NCBI GenBank assembly: GCA_036480375.1
Contig: JAZGGI010000024.1
Location: 62,001-126,000, forward strand
Reading direction: 5' to 3'
DNA: 64,000 nucleotides
Origin: Candidatus Zixiibacteriota bacterium
GTDB taxonomy: Bacteria; Zixibacteria; MSB-5A5; GN15; JAAZOE01
Shown here: positions 26,573-35,831 of the stretch, one piece after another
How positions within the stretch are numbered: position 1 is the first letter of the stretch
Layout: each line of letters starts with the position of its first letter
Notes under the pieces: generated by a model
Seen by the model: the letters and a program-made list of their open reading frames with translations, nothing else
Database searches by the model: none
What the model was told of the DNA's origin: nothing
Made by a program: the position numbers and the translations under genes

Positions 26573-28066
26573 ATGCAATATGCAATATGGGAACCGTTTT
26601 TGGCCAATAGTATTCTGATAGCAGTCGTGGCCATTTTGCACGTGTTCGTGGCTCATTTCGCTATCGGGGGGGGGCTATACCTCGTCCTGGCGGAAATATG
26701 GGCGCGGCGTAAAAATGATGATGCGCACCTCGGGTATGTAAAAAAACATTCTAAGTTTTTTGCCCTGACAACTTTGGTTTTCGGCGCCGTTTCGGGCGTT
26801 GGAATCTGGGTCACGATCGGGCTGATTCATCCTAATGGTACCAAATGGCTGATAAATAATTTTGTCTGGGGCTGGGCAACCGAATGGATTTTCTTCTTTA
26901 TCGAAATAACAGCCGCAATGATTTACTATTATGGATGGAAGCGATTGTCGGCCAAAACGCATATCGCCGTGGGCTGGATATATTTCATTGCCGCCTGGCT
27001 GTCGCTGGTGATCATTAATGGGATTCTAACCTTTATGCTCACCCCCGGAGAGTGGCTGACGACCGGCAATTTCTGGGACGGATTTTTCAACCCCGCATAT
27101 TTCGCGGCGACTTTATTCAGGACCTGTATTTGTTTAATGCTGGCCGGATTATACGCGACGGTTTCGGTCGCCAAGGAGAAAAACCGTGACCTCAAAGTCA
27201 AAATCATGCGGCGTAACGGTTGGTTTATTATCATTCCGCTCCTTGTGTCAATTCCGTTCGGACTCTGGTATTACAATGTTCTTCCCCAATCGGTTACCGG
27301 GGCTTTTTTGCCCGGCATGGTGCCGACGATCGCTCTTCAAGTAATGATTTTCTCGGCGGGGTTGCTTCTGCTGCTTTCGGTCTTGAGCACTCTCGTCTTC
27401 CCCCGCCATACCGGATATGTTTCCGCATCAATTCTGATGCTTCTGGGACTAATGGCGATGGGAGGATTCGAATGGTCACGAGAAGCTGCTCGCAAGCCTT
27501 ATATTATCTACGACTTCCTCTATAGCAATAATGTCTTGAAATCTGAAGAGGCAAATTTACCCTCTGAAAAACCGCTGCCCGTTAAATACCCTACCGGAAA
27601 TCGCGGGCGAGACCTGTATTTGGCGGGATGTCGATCGTGTCATACGCTGGACGGATATAACTCTCTCGGTGAACAATTGGCGGGTGTGGAAACGGAACAT
27701 ATTGCCAATATTATTCCCCGTTTGCAGCATTTTATCGGAAAAATGCCTCCCTTCCCGGGTAATGAAAAAGATGCCGCCGATCTTGCGGAATTCCTGGCTT
27801 CACATACGTTTTCTGACCCCGTATCCACACGGATGGATTTGACGGAAGCGGAGAAAAACCAAATCGTTTTCGACCGGCGCTGCGGCGGGTGCCATACGCT
27901 TAACGGTTATCGTGAGATTGGGAGCACCTTCGCGGATTTGGATTATGAGGAATCGGAGGAATTGGTTCTGATGGTGCAGGACCTGACCGATGAAATGCCT
28001 CCCTTCGCAGGAGATGAAAATGAGTTGAAGATGCTGATCGCTCATTTGAGGGGAGGTGCACAATGA
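26573..28066 (+). CDS. Cytochrome bd-superfamily subunit I with two C-terminal c-type heme sites
   Basis: The ATG at 26573 has GAGGG upstream; an in-frame GTG at 26561 is the other choice. The 497-residue product has about eight to nine membrane segments like CydA: ILHVFVAHFAIGGG near residue 21 with candidate heme His, and EWIFFFIEITAAMIYYYGW (104-122), matching the paired Glu helix of CydA. The quinol-binding Q-loop is not present, and the helix that bears the b558 His in E. coli CydA reads YFAATLFRTC here, without His. A periplasmic tail has two CxxCH sites (C353-H357, C437-H441). This fits the 'OR-C' branch of the bd superfamily; its electron donor is unknown. The start of the next gene overlaps its stop. 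Confidence 0.75.
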   Translation: MQYAIWEPFLANSILIAVVAILHVFVAHFAIGGGLYLVLAEIWARRKNDDAHLGYVKKHSKFFALTTLVFGAVSGVGIWVTIGLIHPNGTKWLINNFVWGWATEWIFFFIEITAAMIYYYGWKRLSAKTHIAVGWIYFIAAWLSLVIINGILTFMLTPGEWLTTGNFWDGFFNPAYFAATLFRTCICLMLAGLYATVSVAKEKNRDLKVKIMRRNGWFIIIPLLVSIPFGLWYYNVLPQSVTGAFLPGMVPTIALQVMIFSAGLLLLLSVLSTLVFPRHTGYVSASILMLLGLMAMGGFEWSREAARKPYIIYDFLYSNNVLKSEEANLPSEKPLPVKYPTGNRGRDLYLAGCRSCHTLDGYNSLGEQLAGVETEHIANIIPRLQHFIGKMPPFPGNEKDAADLAEFLASHTFSDPVSTRMDLTEAEKNQIVFDRRCGGCHTLNGYREIGSTFADLDYEESEELVLMVQDLTDEMPPFAGDENELKMLIAHLRGGAQ

Positions 28067-29154
28067 TGAATTTACCGATTATAACAATTTTGACGTCGGG
28101 ACCTTCGATGTCAATTCCCGGACCTTATTGGCTGTTTACGATTTTGCACTGGCTAACGTTTACACTTCACTTGATCGCAATGAATTTTCTTTTCGGCGGA
28201 ATTCTATTGATTATCTTTGCCAAAAAATCTCCCGACCGGAAACTATTATTGCTCGACAAATTAAAAGCGTTTCCCACATCGCTGGCGGCAACGATTACCC
28301 TGGGAGTGGCTCCCCTTTTATTTTTGCAGGTGATCTACGGTAAATTCTTTTACTCGGCGACAATTATTTCCGGGTGGAACTGGTTTATGATCGTTCCGAT
28401 TTTGATCGTGGTTTATTACTTGCTGTATATCGCGTCCCTGAAAAAGAATTTGCCAGACGGAAAAAGAATAACATTGATTTCGATTGCGGCAGTCGGGCTG
28501 GTGTATGTCTCCTATACGCTGACCATGATTTCGGATTTGGCTTCCAAACCTGAACTTTGGGCTGGATTATATCAGGCCTCGCCCGAAGGTCTAAGCCTCA
28601 ATCCCAACTGGATTCAGACATTTTTCCGCTGGGGACATGCAGTAGCCGGAGCTATAACTGTCGCGGGAGTCATCATCCAGCTCTTTACGCTGTACTACAA
28701 AAAAGTCAAAGGTAATCTTGAGTTATTCGTTTATGGGCGCAGAATATTCATGATAGGCATGATCAAAGCCGCTATTTTGGCGACTATTTACCTGCTGGTC
28801 ATCGACCGCGACATATTAATAAGATTTCTGTCGTCACCGGGATTGCACGTGCTCCTGACGGCTATCGTCGTTAATATCGTCGCGATAATTATAAATTACA
28901 GAGTGTCCGGCGTTGAAAAATGCCGCGGTATGATATTAACGACGGCCGGTTTGGTTTTTGTGGGAGTGTTTTTGATGGTTATGACAAGACACTTCCTGCG
29001 CCTCGTTTATCTTGATGGTGTTTTTGATCCGGCCCGTCTCGATATTCAGACTCAAATTGGACCATTGATTTTGTTCCTGGCCTGTTTTGTGCCCGGAGTA
29101 ATTGTCACAATTTGGATGATTAAAAAGTATTTTTCCTCACCCCAACAAACTTAA
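28063..29154 (+). CDS. Membrane partner subunit of the bd-type complex (subunit II-like)
   Basis: The start overlaps the upstream stop by four bases (ATGA) and has GGGGAGGTG before it, so the two are translated together. The 363-residue protein has about nine hydrophobic segments, with HWLTFTLHLIAMNFLFGG near residue 28 that parallels the first helix of subunit I. It is therefore a CydA-like or CydB-like partner rather than a separate transporter. No c-type heme motif is seen. The role follows from context: one electron-transfer complex in the inner membrane. Confidence 0.68.
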   Translation: MMNLPIITILTSGPSMSIPGPYWLFTILHWLTFTLHLIAMNFLFGGILLIIFAKKSPDRKLLLLDKLKAFPTSLAATITLGVAPLLFLQVIYGKFFYSATIISGWNWFMIVPILIVVYYLLYIASLKKNLPDGKRITLISIAAVGLVYVSYTLTMISDLASKPELWAGLYQASPEGLSLNPNWIQTFFRWGHAVAGAITVAGVIIQLFTLYYKKVKGNLELFVYGRRIFMIGMIKAAILATIYLLVIDRDILIRFLSSPGLHVLLTAIVVNIVAIIINYRVSGVEKCRGMILTTAGLVFVGVFLMVMTRHFLRLVYLDGVFDPARLDIQTQIGPLILFLACFVPGVIVTIWMIKKYFSSPQQT

Positions 29155-29277
29155 GCACTCAGGTAAGTAAGCGGGAACTCACCCGAAGGAACTTCATCAG
29201 AGGATAGGTAACCGGACCGTAGCTTTACCTCGAACAGAAGAAACAAGGAACTGACATATAAAAACGATATTTTCTCC

Positions 29278-29320
29278 TTGACATATAATTTCTATATAGT
29301 ATAGTACTATATAGAAATTA
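29278..29320 (+). promoter_or_regulatory. Promoter with a long palindromic operator, likely MarR site
   Basis: TTGACA (29278-29283), a 16-base spacer and TATAGT (29300-29305) form a good sigma-70 promoter. A perfect palindrome with arms TAATTTCTATATAGTA and TACTATATAGAAATTA and a TAG centre (29286-29320) covers the spacer and the -10. A bound protein would block RNA polymerase. The MarR regulator two genes on is the likely binder. Confidence 0.75.
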
Positions 29321-29341
29321 AATAACTGAAGGAAACTTAAA

Positions 29342-29806
29342 TTGAATACTGATGAAATGAAACAAAAATGCCTTAGCCTGATGAACAGTACCGACATTTT
29401 GTACATGTCAACGATTGGGAATGACGGCTTCCCTCATATCAGAGCGGTTATGAATCTCAGAAACAAAAATAATTATCCAAATCTGGCAGAGGTTTTCAGT
29501 AAACCTGACACGGGCTTTCAGACATATTTTGCCACCAAAACTTCATCGGATAAGGTCAAACATATTGCTGCAAATAACTCGGTCTGTTTATATTATTGCC
29601 TTCCCGAGAAATTTCAGGGCGTTATGCTGACCTGTCAGGCTCAACCAGTCCTTGATTTGAAATTGAAACAAATGTTCTGGCAGGATGACTGGCAGCAATT
29701 TTTTCCGGATGGCTATAACGATCCCAACTATACTTTGCTGCATTTTGTGCCGTTGTATGCAAAAGGCTGGTGGGTAAACTCTGTATTTGATTTCAAATTA
29801 GGCTAG
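29342..29806 (+). CDS. Pyridoxamine 5'-phosphate oxidase-fold protein
   Basis: AAGGAAA six bases upstream supports the TTG at 29342 as start; ATG 29354 is the alternative. The 154-residue protein has a split-barrel flavin-binding fold: DILYMSTIGNDGFPHIRAVM near the N-terminus, then FATKTSSDKVKHIAANNSVCLYY. Such proteins bind FMN or F420 and include general stress and small-molecule-reducing enzymes. It ends at the base before the MarR gene and is first in a unit with the palindromic promoter. Confidence 0.8.
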   Translation: MNTDEMKQKCLSLMNSTDILYMSTIGNDGFPHIRAVMNLRNKNNYPNLAEVFSKPDTGFQTYFATKTSSDKVKHIAANNSVCLYYCLPEKFQGVMLTCQAQPVLDLKLKQMFWQDDWQQFFPDGYNDPNYTLLHFVPLYAKGWWVNSVFDFKLG

Positions 29807-30247
29807 GTGAATATGAAGTTAAAACGTCAAGGCGGATTTTTGATTGGAAAGATACACAGATTAGCCGGTCGAATATTTACCAAAAAGCTCAAGGGTCATA
29901 ATATAGATATTATTAATCCGGCGCAGGGCAAAATTATGTTTGTGCTATGGAAAAACGATGGCCTTTCAATAAGTGAGCTGGCCGCCAAAACATCACTCGG
30001 TAAATCAACCCTGACAAGTATGCTCGACCGCCTGGAAAATGCCGGTCATCTGAAACGGGTTGCCTCAGATTCTGACCGGCGTAAATTTCTATTATATCGT
30101 ACCCGCAAAGATAAAAAGATGGAAAAACTGTATACCGAGGTATCGGAAGAAATGAACAGGCTTTTTTATAAAGGTTTCACCAAAATAGAGATTTTGCAAT
30201 TTGAGAATAATTTGCTTAGAGTGTTAAATAATCTTGAATCATTTTGA
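29807..30247 (+). CDS. MarR-family transcriptional regulator
   Basis: This 146-residue regulator has a winged-helix core: the recognition region LSISELAAKTSLGKSTLTSM, then the wing RVASDSDRRKFLLY. GTG at 29807 or ATG 29813 may be the start. It directly follows the PNPOx-fold gene and precedes the ATC-hydrolase-like gene, and probably represses all three through the palindrome at 29286-29320 until a small ligand binds. Confidence 0.88.
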   Translation: MNMKLKRQGGFLIGKIHRLAGRIFTKKLKGHNIDIINPAQGKIMFVLWKNDGLSISELAAKTSLGKSTLTSMLDRLENAGHLKRVASDSDRRKFLLYRTRKDKKMEKLYTEVSEEMNRLFYKGFTKIEILQFENNLLRVLNNLESF

Positions 30248-30283
30248 AAATGGAAATCTGAACAGATAGAGAAAGGATATTTT

Positions 30284-30889
30284 ATGGGTAGGCTCGATTT
30301 TTTATTTAAGTCAAATCGGCGGAAATTCATGCTTGAGACAGTACCGGCATGCGGAATGTCATGCCTCGCTCTCGCCAATTTTTCCAGCTTGATCAATGCC
30401 GGAAATGGAGGTAAAGAGCAGCCGGAAAAGCATAAATTTCAAAAAGATTTTGTCCAGACTTATGAACAGGCATTTCGCTGGCGGTTCGAATACTTTATTG
30501 AATATATGACACGGTTCGGTGAATACCTTGGACGGGAAAACCTTGTCAATATGCTATTAAAGGCGGTTGATGATAGTAATCCGCCGGCTACAAAATCCGA
30601 TCCGGATTTTTCATTCAGTAAATGGCTTGAAGGCGGCAAGATTTATGAAAATATGATGAGTAAGATTGATATTGAAAAAACTGATAACGTTTATGAAATG
30701 AAAGTCACCGAATGTCTGTGGTGGAAAATATTTAAGGAGCATAACGCCACCGATATCGGTTATGCCGCTGTTTGTTATACTGATTTTTCATACGCACAGA
30801 TGGTTCACCCTCAGTTACACTTGAAGCGGACCAAAACGTTGATGCAGGGTCATGATTGTTGCAACCATCGCTGGGAATTTAATGGTTAG
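30284..30889 (+). CDS. L-2-amino-thiazoline-4-carboxylic acid hydrolase family protein
   Basis: The 201-residue protein has the C-terminal pattern of family PF14196: VTECLWWKIFKEH, then AAVCYTDFSYAQMVHPQLHL, then RTKTLMQGHDCCNHRW. A fully tested member opens a thiazoline ring to give cysteine, but many are only annotated. The N-terminus (residues 14-36) has a hydrophobic, GMSCLAL segment. It is third in the MarR-controlled unit. A weak terminator follows. Confidence 0.72.
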   Translation: MGRLDFLFKSNRRKFMLETVPACGMSCLALANFSSLINAGNGGKEQPEKHKFQKDFVQTYEQAFRWRFEYFIEYMTRFGEYLGRENLVNMLLKAVDDSNPPATKSDPDFSFSKWLEGGKIYENMMSKIDIEKTDNVYEMKVTECLWWKIFKEHNATDIGYAAVCYTDFSYAQMVHPQLHLKRTKTLMQGHDCCNHRWEFNG

Positions 30890-30916
30890 CTGGGCTCGGT
30901 GGACCATATCAAAAAT

Positions 30917-30932
30917 AAGCGTAGCGCTTTTT
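30917..30932 (+). terminator. Weak intrinsic terminator
   Basis: Stem AAGCG / CGCTT with a TAG loop, then TTTTT, shortly after the ATC-hydrolase-like gene. The stem is only five base pairs, so it is weak. Confidence 0.4.
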
Positions 30933-31012
30933 GAGGTGGGTTCCCTCAAGGAAATTAAACTGGTTCATATATAGGCTAAAACAAATTCAGAACATGGGTA
31001 ACATTTTTCAGT

Positions 31013-31606
31013 TTATATAATCTTCTCAAACTCCGCTCTGAATATATGTTCTGGCTGAGCGCCGATCAATCGGCCGGTTTCATTGCCGTTAGCATCGAGA
31101 AAAACAGTTGTGGGAACGCTTCGCCCCAAACCGAATTCAAAAGCTGATTCCCTGTCGCCATAAACGATAACCCACGGAATGTCCAGTTGCTCTACATAGG
31201 GTACAACCCGGGCAATAGTATTCTGCTGGTCAACCGAAATACCTATAATTTCCAATCCCTGAGATTGATATTCAGCGTATAGTTTCTTCAGAATCGGCAT
31301 TTCTCTTAAGCACGGCCCGCACCAGGTTGCCCAGAAATTTATGACAATCGGTTTACCGGCAAACTCGGACCATTTGCGGATATTTCCGTCAAGATCACGA
31401 AGAGCGAATCGTTCATGGCTCATCGACGGAAGATTTTTGTTCGCACTTTGCGATGTACCTGCAGATTTATTCTGAATCGTTCCGGCCTGGGTATCGGCCG
31501 TTTCACTTTCTCCGCAGGCAGTTATAAATAGCATAAAGCCTAATAAGCCAACTAAGGCTATATTCAGGATTGTTTTGCGATTTAATTTTTTTATAGAATT
31601 TTGCAT
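31013..31606 (-). CDS. TlpA/ResA-type thioredoxin lipoprotein
   Basis: The 197-residue protein has a lipoprotein signal ending FMLFITACGES and a thioredoxin fold with the active site NFWATWCGPCLREMPIL. PTTVFLDANG supplies the cis-proline loop. Proteins of this type reduce disulfides outside the inner membrane, often for cytochrome c maturation, which suits the c-type cytochromes nearby (DsrJ, bd tail). It lies 15 bases after the other thioredoxin-fold gene on the same strand. Confidence 0.88.
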   Translation of the reverse strand: MQNSIKKLNRKTILNIALVGLLGFMLFITACGESETADTQAGTIQNKSAGTSQSANKNLPSMSHERFALRDLDGNIRKWSEFAGKPIVINFWATWCGPCLREMPILKKLYAEYQSQGLEIIGISVDQQNTIARVVPYVEQLDIPWVIVYGDRESAFEFGLGRSVPTTVFLDANGNETGRLIGAQPEHIFRAEFEKII

Positions 31607-31621
31607 AGTATATGGCCGGAT

Positions 31622-32203
31622 TTACGGTTTTTCGTTTTTCTTTTCCTGTTCTCTTTCGGCAAGAAACTGCTTGAAATCCATTGTTTCATATGTATCATCT
31701 TTGAGGTAAAGCAGAATGTTTATCAAATTTTCGGCCGTTTGGTATCCGCGTAAAGGCGCCAGCCTTTCTCCATCGGATTTCAAAAACCAAAAATATGGAA
31801 AGGAGCGAACACCCAATTCACCGGCCAACTTTCGACCCGATGTAAACCACCCGTCAACATTTATCGTATCCCGAGATTCGCCATCGAGGGAAATAGAAAT
31901 ATAGTTTTCGTTAAGTGTTTTGATGATTTCCGGGTCTTTGAACGTTGTGGCGCGCATTCGCTTACACCAACCGCACCAGACCGCCGTAAATTCCAGAAAG
32001 ATTTTTTTGCCGCTTTCTTTGGCCAGCTTCAGCCCTTCGGGATAAGACACCCAGTTTATTTTATCTTCAGCAATCGCCCTTTTCTCGGGTGATTTTGTCG
32101 ATTTTTCCTTTTTAGCCGACGGATCGGCGAAAACAAAACCGGCGAGTAAAATTAAGATCAGGATTGGCAGAAAAAGATAAGTGGTCTTAAGTAATTTACT
32201 CAT
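31622..32203 (-). CDS. Secreted thioredoxin-fold protein (DUF255/DsbD-gamma-like)
   Basis: ATG 32203 is chosen because it begins a clean signal peptide (SKLLKTTYLFLPILILILLA); the frame opens six codons before. The 193-residue protein has FLEFTAVWCGWCKRM with a CGWC active site and FPYFWFLKSDG as the cis-proline region. The fold matches periplasmic thioredoxins that receive electrons from DsbD/CcdA. The start precedes the TlpA-like gene in the same transcript. Confidence 0.82.
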   Translation of the reverse strand: MSKLLKTTYLFLPILILILLAGFVFADPSAKKEKSTKSPEKRAIAEDKINWVSYPEGLKLAKESGKKIFLEFTAVWCGWCKRMRATTFKDPEIIKTLNENYISISLDGESRDTINVDGWFTSGRKLAGELGVRSFPYFWFLKSDGERLAPLRGYQTAENLINILLYLKDDTYETMDFKQFLAEREQEKKNEKP

Positions 32204-32312
32204 AACACTCCAATATAGCAAGAAGTCAATGCCTGCAAAACATTATACCGTACCGTTATTTTTTAGTTTACCTTAATATCGAAAAAAATCAAGAGCTTTC
32301 TTGTTTCCTTAG

Positions 32313-35300
32313 TTATTTGACGGGGGCCAGATATGCTTTACCTCCGCCCAGAAGCTCTTTGATTTTATCGACCATATCGCTTTCTAAGCTTACCTGTAAG
32401 TTGCGGGGTTTAATTTGCAGTTCTTCTCCGTTGTGGCGCGTCAATACCATGACTTCATTTTTGCCTCGATGAGATTCCAATATCGGCCAGATGGCGTCTA
32501 TTTTCGTAATATCCTGAGTATCCAAATTCAAGACCAGCCTGCAGTGATAATAATCGCTTAAGTTTTTAAGCGGCACAATATTGGAAACAATCAACTTGGC
32601 CGCCTGGCCTTCCCGGGTCGAAACACTGCCCGAGGCTAAAACTATCTCGTCAACATTAATAAAGCTCTTTGCCTTTTCATAACGGTCAGAAAAGACGATT
32701 AGTTCCATGCTTCCGACAAAATCCTCGATGGTGACAAAAGCCATTTGATTGCCGCGCTTATCAAGCATAACTTTGACATTCTGAATTATTCCCCCTATTC
32801 GAACTTCCCGACCGTCATCTTTGGAACCTATTTCACTTGAGTTGAGCCCGGCGAATCTTTTTATTTCATTTCGGTAGCGCATCAAAGGATGTCCGGAAAC
32901 ATAGAATCCAAGCATTTCCTTTTCTTTGCCCAGTCTGGCGGAAACGGGCCAATCATCAATGGCAGGCAAATCCGGAGCGCGCCGGGTGGCGTCTTCTTTA
33001 CCTCCCCCAAACATATCCACGGTATGAGATTTTTCCTGGATGGTTTGACCGTAAGAGATCATCTGCTCCAAAACTTCGGTCATGGCGGCCCGATTATTAT
33101 AAAGAGAATCAAACGCTCCGGCGGCAATCATTGATTCCAGCGCCCGCCGGTTGAGAGCATGCAAATCCACCCGGGAGACGAAATCGGCCAGGGAACTGAA
33201 TTTACTGCCCTTTTCCCGAGCCTTGATTATATGTTCTACCGGTCCGGCGCCGACGTTTTTAATAGCCATTAACCCAAATAATATTTTATTGTCGGCGACA
33301 GTGAATGAACCCAAAGATTCATTTACATCGGGGGGCAAAACCTCAATATCCATCCTGCGGCATTCATCCATGAGAGCCACGACCCGGTCGGAATTTCCCA
33401 TTTCTGAGGACAGGGCGGCGGCCATAAACTCATGAGGATAATGAACTTTCAACCATGCTGTCTGGTACGCGATGATGGCATAGCAGGTGGAATGAGCACG
33501 GTTAAAACCGTAACGAGCGAATGTCTCAATCAGGTCAAAAACTCGTTCGGCTACGGCTTTTTCAACTTTATTTTCAATGGCTCCGTTTATGAAGCGGGCT
33601 TTTTGCTCCTGCATTATCGCGGCGTCTTTTTTGCCCATGGCTTGGCGCAGCAAATCAGCCTGGCCGAGAGTATATCCGGCCATCTTGTTGGCAATCTGGA
33701 GAACCTGTTCCTGGAAGACAATAACGGCGTAAGTGTCTTTGAGGATTTTTTCAAGCATAGGGTGGTCATAGATGATTTTTTCTTCCCCATGCTTGCGCTT
33801 GATATAAATATCGATCATGCCTGAATCGAGAGGTCCGGGACGATAAAGAGCATTCATGGCGATCAAATCGGTTAAAACGCTCGGTTTGAGTTTTTTGAGG
33901 TAATCGCGCATACCGGCCGATTCGAATTGGAAAACGCCGATGGTATGCCCTTTGCCAAACATATCATAAATCTCTTTGACATTCAGGTCGATATTATCGA
34001 GATCGATTTGTTTGCCATGATTCGCGGCTATCAATGATACGGCATCATCAATTACGGTCAGGGTCGTCAGACCGAGAAAATCCATTTTCAATAGGCCGAT
34101 CATCTCGACATTTTTCATCGAATATTGGGTTGTTACCTCGCCTTTAGATCCTTTGAATAGCGGTACATAATCGGTCAAATCAGCCGGGGCGATGACAACT
34201 CCGGCGGCGTGAGTCGAGGCATGGCGAGTCAGGCCTTCAAGAGTCCTTGACAACTGGATCAATTTCCCGACTCGCTGATCTTCATCGGCCAGTTTTTGCA
34301 GGTCAGGATTTTGCCTGAGGGCTCTTTCAAGAGTCATGTCCGGTGCGGCGGGGATCATTTTGGCGATTTTATCGACTTCCGTGTATGGCATGGCCAGTAC
34401 TCGTCCGACATCTCTAACAACGGCCCGGGCGGCCATGGTGCCGAACGTGATTATTTGGGTGACGTTATCCGAACCGTATTTTTTCTGAACGTACTCTATG
34501 ATTTTATCTCGATGCCGATCGGCAAAATCGATATCTATATCCGGCATCGATATTCTTTCAGGATTTAGGAATCGTTCAAAGAGCAACTCGTATTTTATGG
34601 GATCAACATTGGTTATGCCAAGACAGTATGAAACCAGCGACCCGGCCGCAGAGCCGCGGCCCGGTCCTACGGCAATGCCGTTATCTCGGGCATATTGGAC
34701 AAAGTCCATGGTGATCAGGAAATATCCGGCCCAGCCGAGCTGTTTGATGACACCTAATTCGTATGTCAGGCGTTCTTCCAGCTCCGGCGTAATATCGGGA
34801 TACAGCCTTGCCAGGCCTTCCCGGCACAATCCCTCCATATATTTATCCGGAGTCTTGTCCTTATCGGGAATGGGAAAAGCAGGCAATAACAATTTGCCCA
34901 GTTCAATATCAAGGTTGCATTTTTCGGCAATTTTAATCGTATTTTCAATCGCGGCCGGGTGATCGGCGAATAGCTCCTGCATTTCTTCGGCTGATTTGAA
35001 ATAAATTTGATCGGTATCATAGCGCATCCGATCGGTATCGGTGATGAGTTTTCCGGTTTGGATGCATAACAAAGCGTCATGCGCTTCGGCATCTTCGCGG
35101 TTGATATAATGACTGTCATTGGTTGCCACCAGAGGCAATCCCAGTTCTGAAGCCAGGTCAATCAATTTTGGCCGGACATCATTTTCGCGGGGTAGATTAT
35201 GATTTTGGATTTCGATATAGAAATCTTCCCCGTCGAATAGTTTAGCGTAAAACCGGGCAGCCTCTTCGGCCTTATCCTGATCATTACGGCTGAGCCAGTA

Positions 35301-35744
35301 TGGTATTTCTCCCTTTAGGCAAGCGGATAGCGCGATCAAACCTTTTCTATATTCCGATAGTATTTCGCGGTCAATACGGGGGCGATGATAAAAACCCTCA
35401 CGATAGGCGGCCGACGCCAGTTTCATCAGGCTTTTGTAACCGGCCTGGTTTTTGGCCAGCAAAACCATGTGGAAGCCGCCGTCCGGATATCTGGGGACCC
35501 GTTTGTGGTCGAATCGCGAAGTCCCGGCGACGTACGCTTCCATTCCGATAATCGGTTTGATTCCGGCCTTACTGACGGACTTATAAAATTCAATGGCGCC
35601 GAACATATTCCCATGGTCGGTTATTGCCATGGCTGGCATTTTGAATTTTTTGGCCGCGGTAATCAGATCGAATATGCGGCTGGCTCCGTCGAGAAGCGAA
35701 TACTGAGTATGATTGTGGAGGTGAACAAATCCGCTGTATTTCAT
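32313..35744 (-). CDS. dnaE: DNA polymerase III alpha subunit
   Basis: This 1143-residue protein is full-length DnaE1. The PHP domain starts FVHLHNHTQYSLLDG. The polymerase palm carries the acidic motif MPDIDIDFADRHRD, with GPGRGSAAGSLVSYCLG before it and FERFLNPERISMPD leading into it. A helix-hairpin-helix, an OB fold (about 985-1060) and a C-terminal tail follow. It is the main replicative polymerase. The start ATG at 35744 is used, with a TTG two codons upstream. This gene anchors the window as chromosomal. Confidence 0.97.
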   Translation of the reverse strand: MKYSGFVHLHNHTQYSLLDGASRIFDLITAAKKFKMPAMAITDHGNMFGAIEFYKSVSKAGIKPIIGMEAYVAGTSRFDHKRVPRYPDGGFHMVLLAKNQAGYKSLMKLASAAYREGFYHRPRIDREILSEYRKGLIALSACLKGEIPYWLSRNDQDKAEEAARFYAKLFDGEDFYIEIQNHNLPRENDVRPKLIDLASELGLPLVATNDSHYINREDAEAHDALLCIQTGKLITDTDRMRYDTDQIYFKSAEEMQELFADHPAAIENTIKIAEKCNLDIELGKLLLPAFPIPDKDKTPDKYMEGLCREGLARLYPDITPELEERLTYELGVIKQLGWAGYFLITMDFVQYARDNGIAVGPGRGSAAGSLVSYCLGITNVDPIKYELLFERFLNPERISMPDIDIDFADRHRDKIIEYVQKKYGSDNVTQIITFGTMAARAVVRDVGRVLAMPYTEVDKIAKMIPAAPDMTLERALRQNPDLQKLADEDQRVGKLIQLSRTLEGLTRHASTHAAGVVIAPADLTDYVPLFKGSKGEVTTQYSMKNVEMIGLLKMDFLGLTTLTVIDDAVSLIAANHGKQIDLDNIDLNVKEIYDMFGKGHTIGVFQFESAGMRDYLKKLKPSVLTDLIAMNALYRPGPLDSGMIDIYIKRKHGEEKIIYDHPMLEKILKDTYAVIVFQEQVLQIANKMAGYTLGQADLLRQAMGKKDAAIMQEQKARFINGAIENKVEKAVAERVFDLIETFARYGFNRAHSTCYAIIAYQTAWLKVHYPHEFMAAALSSEMGNSDRVVALMDECRRMDIEVLPPDVNESLGSFTVADNKILFGLMAIKNVGAGPVEHIIKAREKGSKFSSLADFVSRVDLHALNRRALESMIAAGAFDSLYNNRAAMTEVLEQMISYGQTIQEKSHTVDMFGGGKEDATRRAPDLPAIDDWPVSARLGKEKEMLGFYVSGHPLMRYRNEIKRFAGLNSSEIGSKDDGREVRIGGIIQNVKVMLDKRGNQMAFVTIEDFVGSMELIVFSDRYEKAKSFINVDEIVLASGSVSTREGQAAKLIVSNIVPLKNLSDYYHCRLVLNLDTQDITKIDAIWPILESHRGKNEVMVLTRHNGEELQIKPRNLQVSLESDMVDKIKELLGGGKAYLAPVK

Positions 35745-35831
35745 GATCAAAAACTCTAGTTAAGGGTTCCCCGATATGGTAACAGAGTTATGGCATCATT
35801 CAAAGATAAATTTGGAAAAAGATAGAGATTT

